From the NCBI RefSeq assembly GCF_016427555.1, contig NZ_JAELVS010000002.1, positions 310,001 through 374,000 of the forward strand: a stretch of DNA of 64,000 bases, in the 5' to 3' direction. Below are positions 1 to 8,596 of this stretch, in pieces (the stretch's first letter is position 1; each line of letters starts with the position of its first letter). The stretch comes from Marinobacter litoralis (GTDB taxonomy: Bacteria; Pseudomonadota; Gammaproteobacteria; Pseudomonadales; Oleiphilaceae). Both the position numbers and the translations under genes were made by a program. Under the pieces are notes generated by a model, which saw only the letters and a program-made list of their open reading frames with translations, was not told the origin of the DNA and did not search any database.

Positions 1-837
1 AACCAACCGCTGCAGATTGTCGGCACGATCAACGCGTACGCAGCCATGATGGCTGAGCGGGTAGGGCATCAGGCCATTTACCTGTCAGGTGGTGGTGTTG
101 CTAATGCATCCTACGGCCTGCCGGATCTGGGCATGACCAGCATGAACGACGTTGTCGAAGACGTGCGCCGTATTACTGCCGCCACCGATGTGCCGCTACT
201 GGTTGATATCGATACGGGCTGGGGTGGTGCTTTCAACATTGCTCGCACCATTCGCGAAATGGAACGTGCAGGCGCAGCTGCTGTTCACATTGAAGACCAG
301 GTTGCCCAGAAGCGCTGCGGCCATCGCCCAAACAAAGAAATTGTCTCCAAAGAAGAAATGGTAGATCGTATTCGTGCGGCAGCCGATGCCCGAGAGGACA
401 AAGATTTCTTCATCATGGCCCGGACCGATGCCTTCCAGAAAGAAGGTCTGGAAGCTGCTATTGACCGCGCCAAAGCCTGCATCGAAGCCGGTGCCGATGG
501 CATCTTCGCCGAAGCTGTACATGAATTGTCGGACTACAAGGCGTTTGCTGAAGCGATCGACGCGCCGATTCTGGCAAACATCACCGAATTTGGTGCTACG
601 CCGCTGTACAACAAGGCTGAGCTGGCGGAAGCTGGTGCCGCTATGGTTCTGTACCCACTTAGTGCCTTCCGCGCGATGAACAAGGCGGCGCTGACGGTAT
701 ACCAGAACATCCTGGAAAAAGGTGACCAGAAAGACGTGGTGGATCTGATGCAGACTCGCATGGAGCTCTACGACTTCCTGAACTACCACGACTTCGAGCA
801 GAAGCTGGACGAATTGTTCACTCAGAAAAAAGACTGA
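1..837 (+). CDS. prpB: 2-methylisocitrate lyase PrpB, 5' end cut by window edge
   Basis: Cleaves 2-methylisocitrate to pyruvate and succinate, the last step of the cytosolic methylcitrate cycle for propionate. The frame is open from base 1, so the true start lies upstream and 278 residues are visible. The isocitrate lyase/PEP mutase signature KRCGHRPNK is present, with the catalytic Cys codon at 316-318. The metal-site stretch VDIDTGWG lies upstream of it and the opening QIVGTINAY fits the family N-terminus. It is followed after about 40 bases by prpC, as expected for a prp operon. Any regulator would lie outside the window. The assignment is secure by motif and by neighbours. Confidence 0.96.
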   Translation, partial: NQPLQIVGTINAYAAMMAERVGHQAIYLSGGGVANASYGLPDLGMTSMNDVVEDVRRITAATDVPLLVDIDTGWGGAFNIARTIREMERAGAAAVHIEDQVAQKRCGHRPNKEIVSKEEMVDRIRAAADAREDKDFFIMARTDAFQKEGLEAAIDRAKACIEAGADGIFAEAVHELSDYKAFAEAIDAPILANITEFGATPLYNKAELAEAGAAMVLYPLSAFRAMNKAALTVYQNILEKGDQKDVVDLMQTRMELYDFLNYHDFEQKLDELFTQKKD

Positions 838-878
838 ATCGTTAAAACTCTAACAACTGAACATTGAGGGAGACCAAC

Positions 879-2012
879 ATGGCTGAAGCAAAGAAACTAG
901 GTGGAGCAGGTCTGCGTGGCCAGGTAGCTGGTGAAACAGCACTATGTACGGTAGGTAAAACCGGTGCGGGCCTCACGTATCGCGGCTACGACGTGAAAGA
1001 TCTGGCCGAAAATGCCCAGTTTGAAGAAGTCGCCTACCTGCTACTGCGTGGCAAGCTGCCTAACCAGCAGGAGCTGGATGCATACAAGGCTAAGCTCAAG
1101 AGCCTGCGCACTCTGCCGGACGCCCTGAAAACCGTTTTGGAGCAAATCCCGAGCAACGCCCACCCGATGGACGTGATGCGCACCGGTTGCTCCATGTTGG
1201 GTAACCTGGAAACTGAAAACGATTTCAGTGAGCAGGACGATAAGATCGACCGCATGCTGGCGGCGTTCCCAGCGATCATCACCTATTGGTACCGCTTCGC
1301 CCACGAAGGTGTGCGTATCGATACTGCGAACAGTGAGTCCGACTCCATTGGTGGCCTGTTCCTGGAGCTGCTGCACGGCAAGAAGCCGAGCGAGCTGCAT
1401 GAGCGCGTGATGAACGTGTCTCTGATCCTGTATGCAGAGCACGAATTTAACGCGTCTACCTTTACCGCCCGCGTGTGTGCTTCAACGCTGTCGGATATTC
1501 ACAGCTGTGTTACCGGTGCGATCGGTTCCCTGCGAGGACCTCTGCACGGCGGCGCCAACGAAGCAGCCATGGAACTGATCCAGCGTTTCAAGACTCCGGA
1601 TGAAGCCGAAGCGGGTCTGATGGGCATGCTTGAGCGCAAAGAAAAGATCATGGGCTTCGGTCATGCGATCTACACCGAATCGGACCCCCGCAACGGCATC
1701 ATCAAGAAGTGGTCTGAGAAATTGGCACAAGAAGTGGGCGATACCGTTCTGTACCCGGTTTCGGTACGTTGTGAAGAAGTTATGTGGCGCGAGAAGAAAC
1801 TGTTCTGCAACGCGGATTTCTTCCATGCCTCGGCTTATCACTTCATGGGCATCCCGACCGAACTGTTTACGCCCATCTTCGTGATGTCGCGAGTATCCGG
1901 TTGGACCGCGCACGTTAAAGAGCAGCGTGCCAAGAACCGTATCATCCGCCCAAGCGCGGACTACACCGGCCCGGAAAATCAGGAATGGCTGCCGATTGAA
2001 AAGCGCAGCTAA
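879..2012 (+). CDS. prpC: 2-methylcitrate synthase PrpC
   Basis: Condenses propionyl-CoA with oxaloacetate to 2-methylcitrate, the entry step of the cycle. The 377-residue protein is a short type citrate synthase. It has GPLHGGANEAAM in the middle and GFGHAIYTESDPRN with His262, the active-site histidine and Asp region of the family. The ATG at 879 is chosen because GAGGGAGA sits just before it (about 866-873); an in-frame TTG at 864 overlaps that ribosome site and is unlikely to be used. It follows prpB directly and precedes acnD, which separates it from the housekeeping citrate synthase GltA. Confidence 0.95.
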   Translation: MAEAKKLGGAGLRGQVAGETALCTVGKTGAGLTYRGYDVKDLAENAQFEEVAYLLLRGKLPNQQELDAYKAKLKSLRTLPDALKTVLEQIPSNAHPMDVMRTGCSMLGNLETENDFSEQDDKIDRMLAAFPAIITYWYRFAHEGVRIDTANSESDSIGGLFLELLHGKKPSELHERVMNVSLILYAEHEFNASTFTARVCASTLSDIHSCVTGAIGSLRGPLHGGANEAAMELIQRFKTPDEAEAGLMGMLERKEKIMGFGHAIYTESDPRNGIIKKWSEKLAQEVGDTVLYPVSVRCEEVMWREKKLFCNADFFHASAYHFMGIPTELFTPIFVMSRVSGWTAHVKEQRAKNRIIRPSADYTGPENQEWLPIEKRS

Positions 2013-2049
2013 AGGCTAAGCAATTTTAGGGAATTGTTGACTCCCCGTT

Positions 2050-2077
2050 GGGGTCTGACCCCACGGGGTCAGACCCC
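2050..2077. repeat. REP-like perfect hairpin, copy 1
   Basis: Two 13-base arms (2050-2062 and 2065-2077) are exact reverse complements separated by two bases. The arm GGGGTCTGACCCC is itself nearly palindromic. A copy differing only in the spacer occurs at 4791-4818. It lies between prpC and acnD and could fold strongly in the mRNA. GGGGTCAGACCCC-type elements resemble REP sequences spread by REP-associated tyrosine transposases in many proteobacteria. No transposase is visible in this window. Confidence 0.85.
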
Positions 2078-2119
2078 ATCCATGTTGCCTGAGCCGATCT
2101 CCGAACTAGAGGACACAAG

Positions 2120-4744
2120 ATGAACACCGAATACAGAAAGCCGCTTCCGGGTACTGACCTGAAGTACTACGACACTCGGCAGGCCATTGAAGACATTCAG
2201 CCCGGCGCCTACGCCAAACTCCCGTACACATCGAAGATTCTGGCTGAACAACTGGTTCGTCGTTGCGATGCCGAAACGCTGACCGATTCGCTGAAACAGC
2301 TGATTGAGCGTAAGCGCGATCTCGACTTCCCGTGGTATCCGGCGCGTGTGGTTTGCCACGATATTCTTGGCCAGACAGCATTGGTTGACTTGGCCGGCCT
2401 CCGTGACGCCATCGCCGAGAAGGGCGGTGACCCCGCCAAGGTAAACCCGGTTGTTCCGACCCAGCTGATTGTGGACCATTCCCTGGCGGTTGAAGCCGCG
2501 GGTTGTGATCCGGATGCTTTTGAGAAAAACCGTGCGATTGAAGAGCGCCGAAACGAAGATCGTTTCCACTTCATCAACTGGACACGCACCGCTTTCCGTA
2601 ATGTTGACGTGATTCCGGCTGGTAACGGCATCATGCACCAGATCAATCTGGAGAAGATGTCTCCGGTGATCCAGAATCGTCCAGATGAAGACGGGCATCC
2701 GATTGCCTTCCCGGATACCTGTGTCGGTACCGACAGCCACACCCCGCACATCGATGCGCTGGGTGTTATTGCGATTGGTGTGGGTGGTCTGGAAGCTGAA
2801 ACGGTTATGTTGGGTCAGCCATCCATGATGCGCCTGCCGGACATCGTAGGTGTGAAACTGACCGGCAAGCGCCAGCCTGGCATCACCGCAACCGACATCG
2901 TTCTGGCCATTACCGAATTCCTGCGCAAAGAACGCGTTGTCGGCGCGTATCTCGAGTTCTTTGGTGAAGGTGCCTCCAGCCTGACCATCGGCGACCGGGC
3001 TACCATCTCCAACATGACACCGGAATACGGTGCCACCGCGGGCATGTTCTACATCGACGAACAGACCATCGATTACCTGAAGCTGACCGGCCGTGAGCCA
3101 GAGCAGGTTGATCTGGTTGAAAAGTACGCGAAAGAAACCGGCCTGTGGGCTACCGAAATGACCGAAGCCCAGTACGAGCGTGTGCTGGAATTTGATCTGT
3201 CTACGGTTGTTCGCAACGTGGCTGGCCCGTCCAACCCGCATCGTCGTGTGGCAACGTCAGAGTTGGAAGAGCGTGGCATTGCCGTAAATCTGGACAAGGC
3301 CCTGGAAGAAGAGAAAAAAGGCCTGATGCCGGATGGTGCTGTCATTATCGCGGCGATTACGTCTTGCACCAATACCTCGAACCCCCGCAACGTGGTAGCA
3401 GCGGGTTTGTTGGCGAAAAAAGCCAACGAACTGGGATTGGTACGCAAACCGTGGGTGAAGTCTTCCTTTGCACCGGGCTCCAAAGTAGCTCGTCTGTATC
3501 TGGAAGAAGCCGGCCTGTTGCCAGAAATGGAAAAGCTGGGCTTCGGTATCGTAGCTTATGCCTGCACCACCTGTAACGGTATGTCTGGCGCGCTGGACCC
3601 GAAAATCCAGCAGGAAATCATCGACCGCGATTTGTACTCCACCGCCGTACTGTCTGGTAACCGTAACTTCGATGGCCGTATCCACCCGTATGCGAAGCAA
3701 GCCTTCCTGGCATCACCGCCGCTGGTTGTGGCCTACGCCATTGCCGGTACCGTGCGCTTCGACATCGAGCAGGATGCCTTGGGTTACGACAAAGACGGCA
3801 AGCCGGTTACTCTGAAAGACCTGTGGCCTTCCGATGAAGAAATCGACCGCATCGTCGGCGAATTTGTGAAGCCAGAGCAGTTCAAAGAAGTTTACATCCC
3901 GATGTTCAACCTGGATGCCGTTGAGCAGGCCAAGAGCCCGCTGTACGACTGGCGCCCGATGTCTACCTACATCCGCCGCCCGCCATACTGGGAAGGCGCG
4001 TTGGCTGCCGAGCGCACCATGACAGGCATGCGCCCGCTGGCGGTTCTGGGTGACAACATCACTACAGACCACCTGTCGCCGTCCAACGCCATCATGATGG
4101 ACTCTGCGGCCGGTGAATACCTGCACAAAATGGGCGTGCCGGAGGAAGACTTCAACTCCTACGCTACCCACCGTGGTGATCACCTGACCGCGCAGCGCGC
4201 GACCTTCGCCAACCCGAAACTGCTGAACGAAATGGTTCGGGATGAAAACGGCGAAGTGAAGCAGGGCTCCCTTGCACGTATCGAGCCGGAAGGGCAGGTC
4301 ACCCGCATGTGGGAAGCCATTGAAACCTACATGGAACGTAAGCAGCCGCTGATCATTGTTGCCGGCGCTGATTACGGCCAAGGTTCCTCCCGTGACTGGG
4401 CGGCCAAAGGTGTTCGTCTGGCTGGTGTGGAAGTAATTGTCGCGGAAGGCTTCGAGCGTATTCACCGTACCAACCTGGTTGGTATGGGTGTACTGCCGGT
4501 GCAGTTCCGCGAAGGCGAAACTCGCCACACCTATAACATCGATGGCACTGAAACCTTCGATATTAAAGGCGAAATCGCCCCGGGTGCGGAACTCACGTTG
4601 GTGATCAACCGCAAAAACGGCGAGTCCGTTGAAGTGCCGGTGACCTGCCGTCTGGACACCTTTGCTGAGCTGAACATCTACTCGGCCGGTGGTGTACTGC
4701 AGCGTTTCGCCCAGGACTTCCTGGAAGCCGAAGGCGCTGCGTAA
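2120..4744 (+). CDS. acnD: Fe/S-dependent 2-methylcitrate dehydratase AcnD
   Basis: Aconitase-family enzyme that dehydrates 2-methylcitrate to a methylaconitate isomer, which PrpF then converts for hydration. The protein has 874 residues, close to the usual size of about 865. The three cluster ligands are visible: Cys416 in ITSCTNTSNP, and Cys482 and Cys485 in ACTTCNGMSG. The C-terminal swivel domain has the aconitase signature DYGQGSSRDWAAKG. The ATG at 2120 is preceded by AGAGGA (2108-2113). The immediate downstream prpF identifies it as AcnD rather than AcnA. Confidence 0.95.
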   Translation: MNTEYRKPLPGTDLKYYDTRQAIEDIQPGAYAKLPYTSKILAEQLVRRCDAETLTDSLKQLIERKRDLDFPWYPARVVCHDILGQTALVDLAGLRDAIAEKGGDPAKVNPVVPTQLIVDHSLAVEAAGCDPDAFEKNRAIEERRNEDRFHFINWTRTAFRNVDVIPAGNGIMHQINLEKMSPVIQNRPDEDGHPIAFPDTCVGTDSHTPHIDALGVIAIGVGGLEAETVMLGQPSMMRLPDIVGVKLTGKRQPGITATDIVLAITEFLRKERVVGAYLEFFGEGASSLTIGDRATISNMTPEYGATAGMFYIDEQTIDYLKLTGREPEQVDLVEKYAKETGLWATEMTEAQYERVLEFDLSTVVRNVAGPSNPHRRVATSELEERGIAVNLDKALEEEKKGLMPDGAVIIAAITSCTNTSNPRNVVAAGLLAKKANELGLVRKPWVKSSFAPGSKVARLYLEEAGLLPEMEKLGFGIVAYACTTCNGMSGALDPKIQQEIIDRDLYSTAVLSGNRNFDGRIHPYAKQAFLASPPLVVAYAIAGTVRFDIEQDALGYDKDGKPVTLKDLWPSDEEIDRIVGEFVKPEQFKEVYIPMFNLDAVEQAKSPLYDWRPMSTYIRRPPYWEGALAAERTMTGMRPLAVLGDNITTDHLSPSNAIMMDSAAGEYLHKMGVPEEDFNSYATHRGDHLTAQRATFANPKLLNEMVRDENGEVKQGSLARIEPEGQVTRMWEAIETYMERKQPLIIVAGADYGQGSSRDWAAKGVRLAGVEVIVAEGFERIHRTNLVGMGVLPVQFREGETRHTYNIDGTETFDIKGEIAPGAELTLVINRKNGESVEVPVTCRLDTFAELNIYSAGGVLQRFAQDFLEAEGAA

Positions 4745-4790
4745 TCAGATTGTAGAGCTTCAAATCTGACTCCGAAGCCAAACTGGCAAA

Positions 4791-4818
4791 GGGGTCTGAC
4801 CCCTCGGGGTCAGACCCC
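4791..4818. repeat. REP-like perfect hairpin, copy 2
   Basis: Same 13-base inverted arms as the element at 2050-2077, with spacer TC instead of AC (arms 4791-4803 and 4806-4818). It lies between acnD and prpF, about 33 bases before the prpF start. The two copies bracket acnD exactly. They may act as mRNA-stabilising or attenuating hairpins, or may simply be dispersed REP sequences. Confidence 0.85.
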
Positions 4819-4851
4819 ACCCATCCAAATGCTTTCAAAGAGAGGCATTTC

Positions 4852-6030
4852 ATGAGCTTCCCCCCACAAATTAAAGTCCCCGCTACCTACATGCGCGGCG
4901 GCACCAGTAAAGGCGCGTTTTTTCGTCTGCAAGATCTGCCCGAAGCCTGCCAAGTTCCCGGCGAGGCTCGCGATAAGCTGTTGCTCAGAGTCATCGGCAG
5001 CCCCGATCCCTACGAGAAGCAAATCGACGGTTTGGGCAACGCCACCTCCAGTACCAGTAAAACCGTGATTCTGGCGGCACCGACTCAGCCCGACCACGAC
5101 GTGGACTACCTGTTCGGTCAGGTGTCCATCGACAAACCCTTCGTGGATTGGAGCGGCAACTGCGGCAACCTGACCGCGGCAGTCGGTGCGTTCGCCATCA
5201 ACAGCGGCTTCGTTGCGAAAGAGCGCATTCCTGAAAACGGCATCTGCACGGTTCGCATCTGGCAAGCCAACATTAAGAAGACCATCGTTGCCCATGTGCC
5301 CATCACCAACGGTGAAGTGCAGGAAACCGGCGATTTCGAGCTGGATGGTGTGACCTTTCCGGCCGCTGAAGTGAAGATCGAGTTCATGGACCCAGCCGAT
5401 GGCGAAGGCTCCATGTTCCCCACGGGTAATCTGGTAGATGATCTGGACGTGCCGGGTGTGGGTACGCTCAAAGCGACCATGATCAACGCCGGTATCCCCA
5501 CCATCTTCGTGAACGCCGAAGACATCGGTTACAAGGGCAGCGAACTTCAGGGCGACATCAACAGCGATCCGAAAGCGCTGGCCATGTTTGAAACCATTCG
5601 TGCCCACGGTGCGGTCAAAATGGGCCTGATCAAAGACATCGCTGAAGCGGCTAATCGTCAGCACACCCCGAAGGTGGCCTTTGTCGCCAAGCCAGTGGAT
5701 TATGTATCGTCCAGCGGTAAGCAGATCAACGCCTCGGACGTGGATTTGCTGGTACGCGCTCTGTCTATGGGCAAGCTGCATCACGCCATGATGGGCACGG
5801 CGGCGGTGGCTATCGCGACAGCATCGGCTATCCCGGGCACATTGGTGAACCTGGCGGCTGGCGGCGGTGACCGTACCGAAGTGACCTTTGGCCATCCTTC
5901 AGGAACTTTGCGCGTAGGCGCGGAAGCCAAAGAAGTGAATGGCCAGTGGACTGCAACCAAAGCCATCATGAGCCGCAGTGCGCGGATTATCATGGAAGGT
6001 TGGGTGAGGGTGCCTCAAGACAGTTTCTGA
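4852..6030 (+). CDS. prpF: 2-methylaconitate cis-trans isomerase PrpF
   Basis: Isomerises the methylaconitate made by AcnD to the cis form, completing the AcnD/PrpF route that substitutes for PrpD. The protein has 392 residues, the normal family size. It begins with the PrpF signature PATYMRGGTSKGAFF (the Lys in TSKG is implicated in catalysis). It also contains DGLGNATSSTSKT and WSGNCGNLTAAVG, whose cysteine region marks the diaminopimelate epimerase-like fold. The start at 4852 has an AGAGAGG ribosome site at about 4839-4845. It belongs to the prp operon between acnD and prpD. Confidence 0.93.
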   Translation: MSFPPQIKVPATYMRGGTSKGAFFRLQDLPEACQVPGEARDKLLLRVIGSPDPYEKQIDGLGNATSSTSKTVILAAPTQPDHDVDYLFGQVSIDKPFVDWSGNCGNLTAAVGAFAINSGFVAKERIPENGICTVRIWQANIKKTIVAHVPITNGEVQETGDFELDGVTFPAAEVKIEFMDPADGEGSMFPTGNLVDDLDVPGVGTLKATMINAGIPTIFVNAEDIGYKGSELQGDINSDPKALAMFETIRAHGAVKMGLIKDIAEAANRQHTPKVAFVAKPVDYVSSSGKQINASDVDLLVRALSMGKLHHAMMGTAAVAIATASAIPGTLVNLAAGGGDRTEVTFGHPSGTLRVGAEAKEVNGQWTATKAIMSRSARIIMEGWVRVPQDSF

Positions 6031-6079
6031 ACTAAACTGAGGCATGCCCTGACGATTCCGGAAATAGGAGGGTTTTGCC

Positions 6080-7570
6080 ATGGGAGCCAACGTAGACCAG
6101 AACAAACGTCCTGATTACGATGAGGTGTTACAGGAAATTGCGGACTATGTCCTCAATTACCAAATCGACAGTGACGAGGCATGGGAGACTGCCCGTTACT
6201 GTTTGATGGACACCCTTGGCTGCGGGCTTCTCGCCTTAAAATTTCCGGAATGCACCAAACACCTTGGCCCCTATGTGGAAGGCACTGTTGTTCCTCACGG
6301 GGCGAGGGTGCCCGGCACGCCATATCGGTTAGACCCGGTTAAAGCGGCCTGGGATATCGGCTGCATCGTGCGCTGGCTGGATTACAACGATACCTGGCTG
6401 GCGGCCGAATGGGGCCACCCCTCTGATAACCTCGGCGCCATTCTCGCGGTTGCCGATCACCTTTCCCAGAAACGCGTCGCCAACGGGCAAGCGCCCCTAG
6501 CCATGAAAGCCGTGCTGGAAGCCATGATCATGGCCCACGAAATTCAGGGTGTTCTCGCTCTGGAAAACTCGTTTAACCGGGTTGGGCTGGATCACGTTGT
6601 ACTGGTAAAGGTGGCCTCCACCGCTGTAAGCGCCAAATTGATGGGGGCGGATAGAGAGCAAATGCTCTCGGCTTTGTCCCACGCGTGGGTAGACGGGCAA
6701 TCCCTTCGCACATACCGCCACGCCCCAAACGCTGGCTCCCGTAAATCCTGGGCCGCAGGTGACGCCGCATCACGTGGCGTGCGCTTGGCCGATATTGCCA
6801 TGCGAGGCGAAATGGGTGTTCCCGGAGCCCTGACCGCCAATCAATGGGGTTTCTACGACGTACTCTTTAGCAAGACCAATCGCGATCAGGCTCTAAAGCC
6901 TGACGCACACCGCAAGTTCTCATTACCGCAGCCTTTTGGCTCCTATGTGATGGAGAACGTGCTGTTCAAAATCTCGTTCCCGGCGGAGTTCCATGCCCAA
7001 ACCGCGGCCGAGGCCGCTGTGAAACTTCACCCGGAAGTGAAAGACCGGCTCGATGAAATTGACCGCATCGAATTGACCACCCATGAATCCGCTATACGCA
7101 TCATCTCCAAGCAGGGCGAACTGGCCAATCCGGCCGACCGTGATCATTGCCTGCAGTACATGACCGCCGTGCCACTGATTTTTGGTGGCCTCACCGCCGA
7201 GCACTACGAAGACAGTTTCCATCAGGCTCACCCGGAAATTGATCGCCTCCGTGACAAGATGCAAGTAATCGAAGATGAGCGATACACCCGGGAATACCTA
7301 GAAGCTGACAAGCGCTCAATTGCCAACGCCATTCAGGTGTTTTTTACCGATGGCAGTAGTACAGAGAAGGTGGCGGTGGAATACCCGATCGGGCATCGGA
7401 GAAGGCGAGAGGAGGGTATGCCGTTGTTGGTGGAGAAGTTCGAGAACAGCTTGAAGACTCGATTCGTACCCAGGAAATGCCAGGCGATTATGGCCAGTTG
7501 TGAGGATTTAGGAGCGTTGGAGGTTATACCGGTGCAGGAGTTTGTGGGGTTGTTTTCGGATTTTCGTTAA
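6080..7570 (+). CDS. prpD: 2-methylcitrate dehydratase PrpD (MmgE/PrpD family)
   Basis: Cofactor-free MmgE/PrpD-family enzyme that dehydrates 2-methylcitrate. The protein has 496 residues, against about 480-495 for the family. It shows the N-terminal helical region with [10 protein letters not shown], the [19 protein letters not shown] stretch, and the later [20 protein letters not shown] segment. A strong AGGAGG site (about 6065-6070) precedes the ATG at 6080. AcnD and PrpF already catalyse the same step, so the operon encodes two dehydration routes; the same prpB-prpC-acnD-prpF-prpD order is known from pseudomonads. It is the last gene of the operon. Confidence 0.93.
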   Translation: MGANVDQNKRPDYDEVLQEIADYVLNYQIDSDEAWETARYCLMDTLGCGLLALKFPECTKHLGPYVEGTVVPHGARVPGTPYRLDPVKAAWDIGCIVRWLDYNDTWLAAEWGHPSDNLGAILAVADHLSQKRVANGQAPLAMKAVLEAMIMAHEIQGVLALENSFNRVGLDHVVLVKVASTAVSAKLMGADREQMLSALSHAWVDGQSLRTYRHAPNAGSRKSWAAGDAASRGVRLADIAMRGEMGVPGALTANQWGFYDVLFSKTNRDQALKPDAHRKFSLPQPFGSYVMENVLFKISFPAEFHAQTAAEAAVKLHPEVKDRLDEIDRIELTTHESAIRIISKQGELANPADRDHCLQYMTAVPLIFGGLTAEHYEDSFHQAHPEIDRLRDKMQVIEDERYTREYLEADKRSIANAIQVFFTDGSSTEKVAVEYPIGHRRRREEGMPLLVEKFENSLKTRFVPRKCQAIMASCEDLGALEVIPVQEFVGLFSDFR

Positions 7571-7647
7571 GACCGGGCCTTGTCAGCTTTCTTTACGCCT
7601 CTGAATGCCTTTGTTTTTAACTCCTTGTTATTTCGTTTGTTTTTTTT

Positions 7648-7663
7648 TGGCATAGATGCTGCT
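7648..7663 (+). promoter_or_regulatory. sigma-54 promoter for the PEP-CTERM protein gene
   Basis: TGGCATAGATGCTGCT matches the -24/-12 consensus TGGCACG-N4-TTGCW, with the obligatory GG and GC exactly ten bases apart. Transcription would begin near 7674, about 29 bases before the ATG at 7703. The GGAGCG ribosome site at 7691-7696 would lie inside that leader. The sigma-54 activator PrsR is encoded at 45.3-46.7 kb, and PEP-CTERM genes are known PrsK/PrsR/RpoN targets in other bacteria. No activator-binding site could be assigned. Confidence 0.7.
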
Positions 7664-7702
7664 TCGTCTCTTTTGATTAATAACAATCATGGAGCGTTAG
7701 CA

Positions 7703-8419
7703 ATGAAAAACATGGCAACGGCAGTAGCGGCATTAATGTTTGCCGGCAGTATTGGTACTGCGGCGGCGGCCCCGGTCATCAATATCAGTGCCGAAGGATC
7801 GAGTGCAGCGCAGGCAGCGGAAGCGGCATTTCTTGGCAACTTGAATGCAGGGTATATCACTGAAACGTTCGACAGTGGCTACACGGCAGGCGCGCAGTCA
7901 ACATCTATCAATTCGCTGGCCGGTGTTGGAATGTTCACGATGGATGTGGCCGGCGCAGGCGGTGCATGTGACTCCGCACCGTACTCATGCTCTGCTGGCT
8001 TGGCAGTTCTCGATACCGCAACGTCACCTTATTCCGGTCGCTTCGACATCTCTCCGGACAACTGGCTTGACAGCATGGATGCGCAGGAAATGACCATTTC
8101 TCCTGCCGGTGGATACACCGCGATGGGTTTTTACATGACAGACCCTAACGATGCAGGGGGGCGTTTCTCGATTGGCGGCGTGAATTTCTCCTTTGCGGAT
8201 GTCTTCGGTTCGGCGTTGGGTAATGGCAAAGTTTTCTACATTTCTTTGTACGATGACAGCGGTTTAGGAGACCTGACTATTTACGCAAACAACTCGAACG
8301 ATGGTTACGGCCTCGACAATGTAACGATAGGTACGGTCCCAGAGCCAGGTACCCTGGCGTTAATGGGGTTGGGCTTGGTAGGACTGGTTTTGGTTCGTAG
8401 CAAGAAACACAAGGTATAA
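7703..8419 (+). CDS. PEP-CTERM sorting-domain secreted protein
   Basis: Exported protein of unknown function, predicted substrate of the exosortase encoded at 38.8 kb. It has 238 residues with an N-terminal signal peptide ending near AAAAP (about residue 24). The body is Gly/Ala/Ser/Asp-rich with a short CDSAPYSC pair of cysteines. The tail starting VPEPGTLALMGLGLVG is the textbook PEP motif, a hydrophobic helix and a basic RSKKHK end. The start at 7703 is preferred over an upstream in-frame start at 7580 because it alone gives a signal peptide, has GGAGCG before it and lies downstream of the sigma-54 site. The mature part resembles no enzyme I recognise. Confidence 0.9.
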   Translation: MKNMATAVAALMFAGSIGTAAAAPVINISAEGSSAAQAAEAAFLGNLNAGYITETFDSGYTAGAQSTSINSLAGVGMFTMDVAGAGGACDSAPYSCSAGLAVLDTATSPYSGRFDISPDNWLDSMDAQEMTISPAGGYTAMGFYMTDPNDAGGRFSIGGVNFSFADVFGSALGNGKVFYISLYDDSGLGDLTIYANNSNDGYGLDNVTIGTVPEPGTLALMGLGLVGLVLVRSKKHKV

Positions 8420-8427
8420 GCTTACAG

Positions 8428-8464
8428 CCCTCTAGGTGAGCACGTGTGGCCTGGAGGGTTTTGT
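8428..8464 (+). terminator. rho-independent terminator after PEP-CTERM gene
   Basis: Nine-base stem CCCTCTAGG (8428-8436) with CCTGGAGGG (8450-8458), one G-T wobble, a 13-base loop, followed by TTTTGT. It separates the sigma-54-driven PEP-CTERM gene from the polysaccharide operon. The rest of the gap to 8597 holds no sigma-54 site; a weak sigma-70-like pair (TTGCGG, 16 bases, TAAACT) near 8500-8525 may start the operon. Confidence 0.75.
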
Positions 8465-8596
8465 AAGTTTTTGTTAACTCGTGCTTCTAAATGTTATTGC
8501 GGTAGCGAAATTATGCATTAAACTGAATGTTCACAAGTAGTAGTAAATCGCATGGGATGCGGGTTGATTTTACTGTGAACTGGACAAGGAGTCGGC

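Noticed and set aside
8420..8596. Searched for a sigma-54 site before the exopolysaccharide operon
   Set aside because: No GG-N10-GC arrangement occurs in this gap; the operon start is probably sigma-70 dependent or fed from elsewhere.
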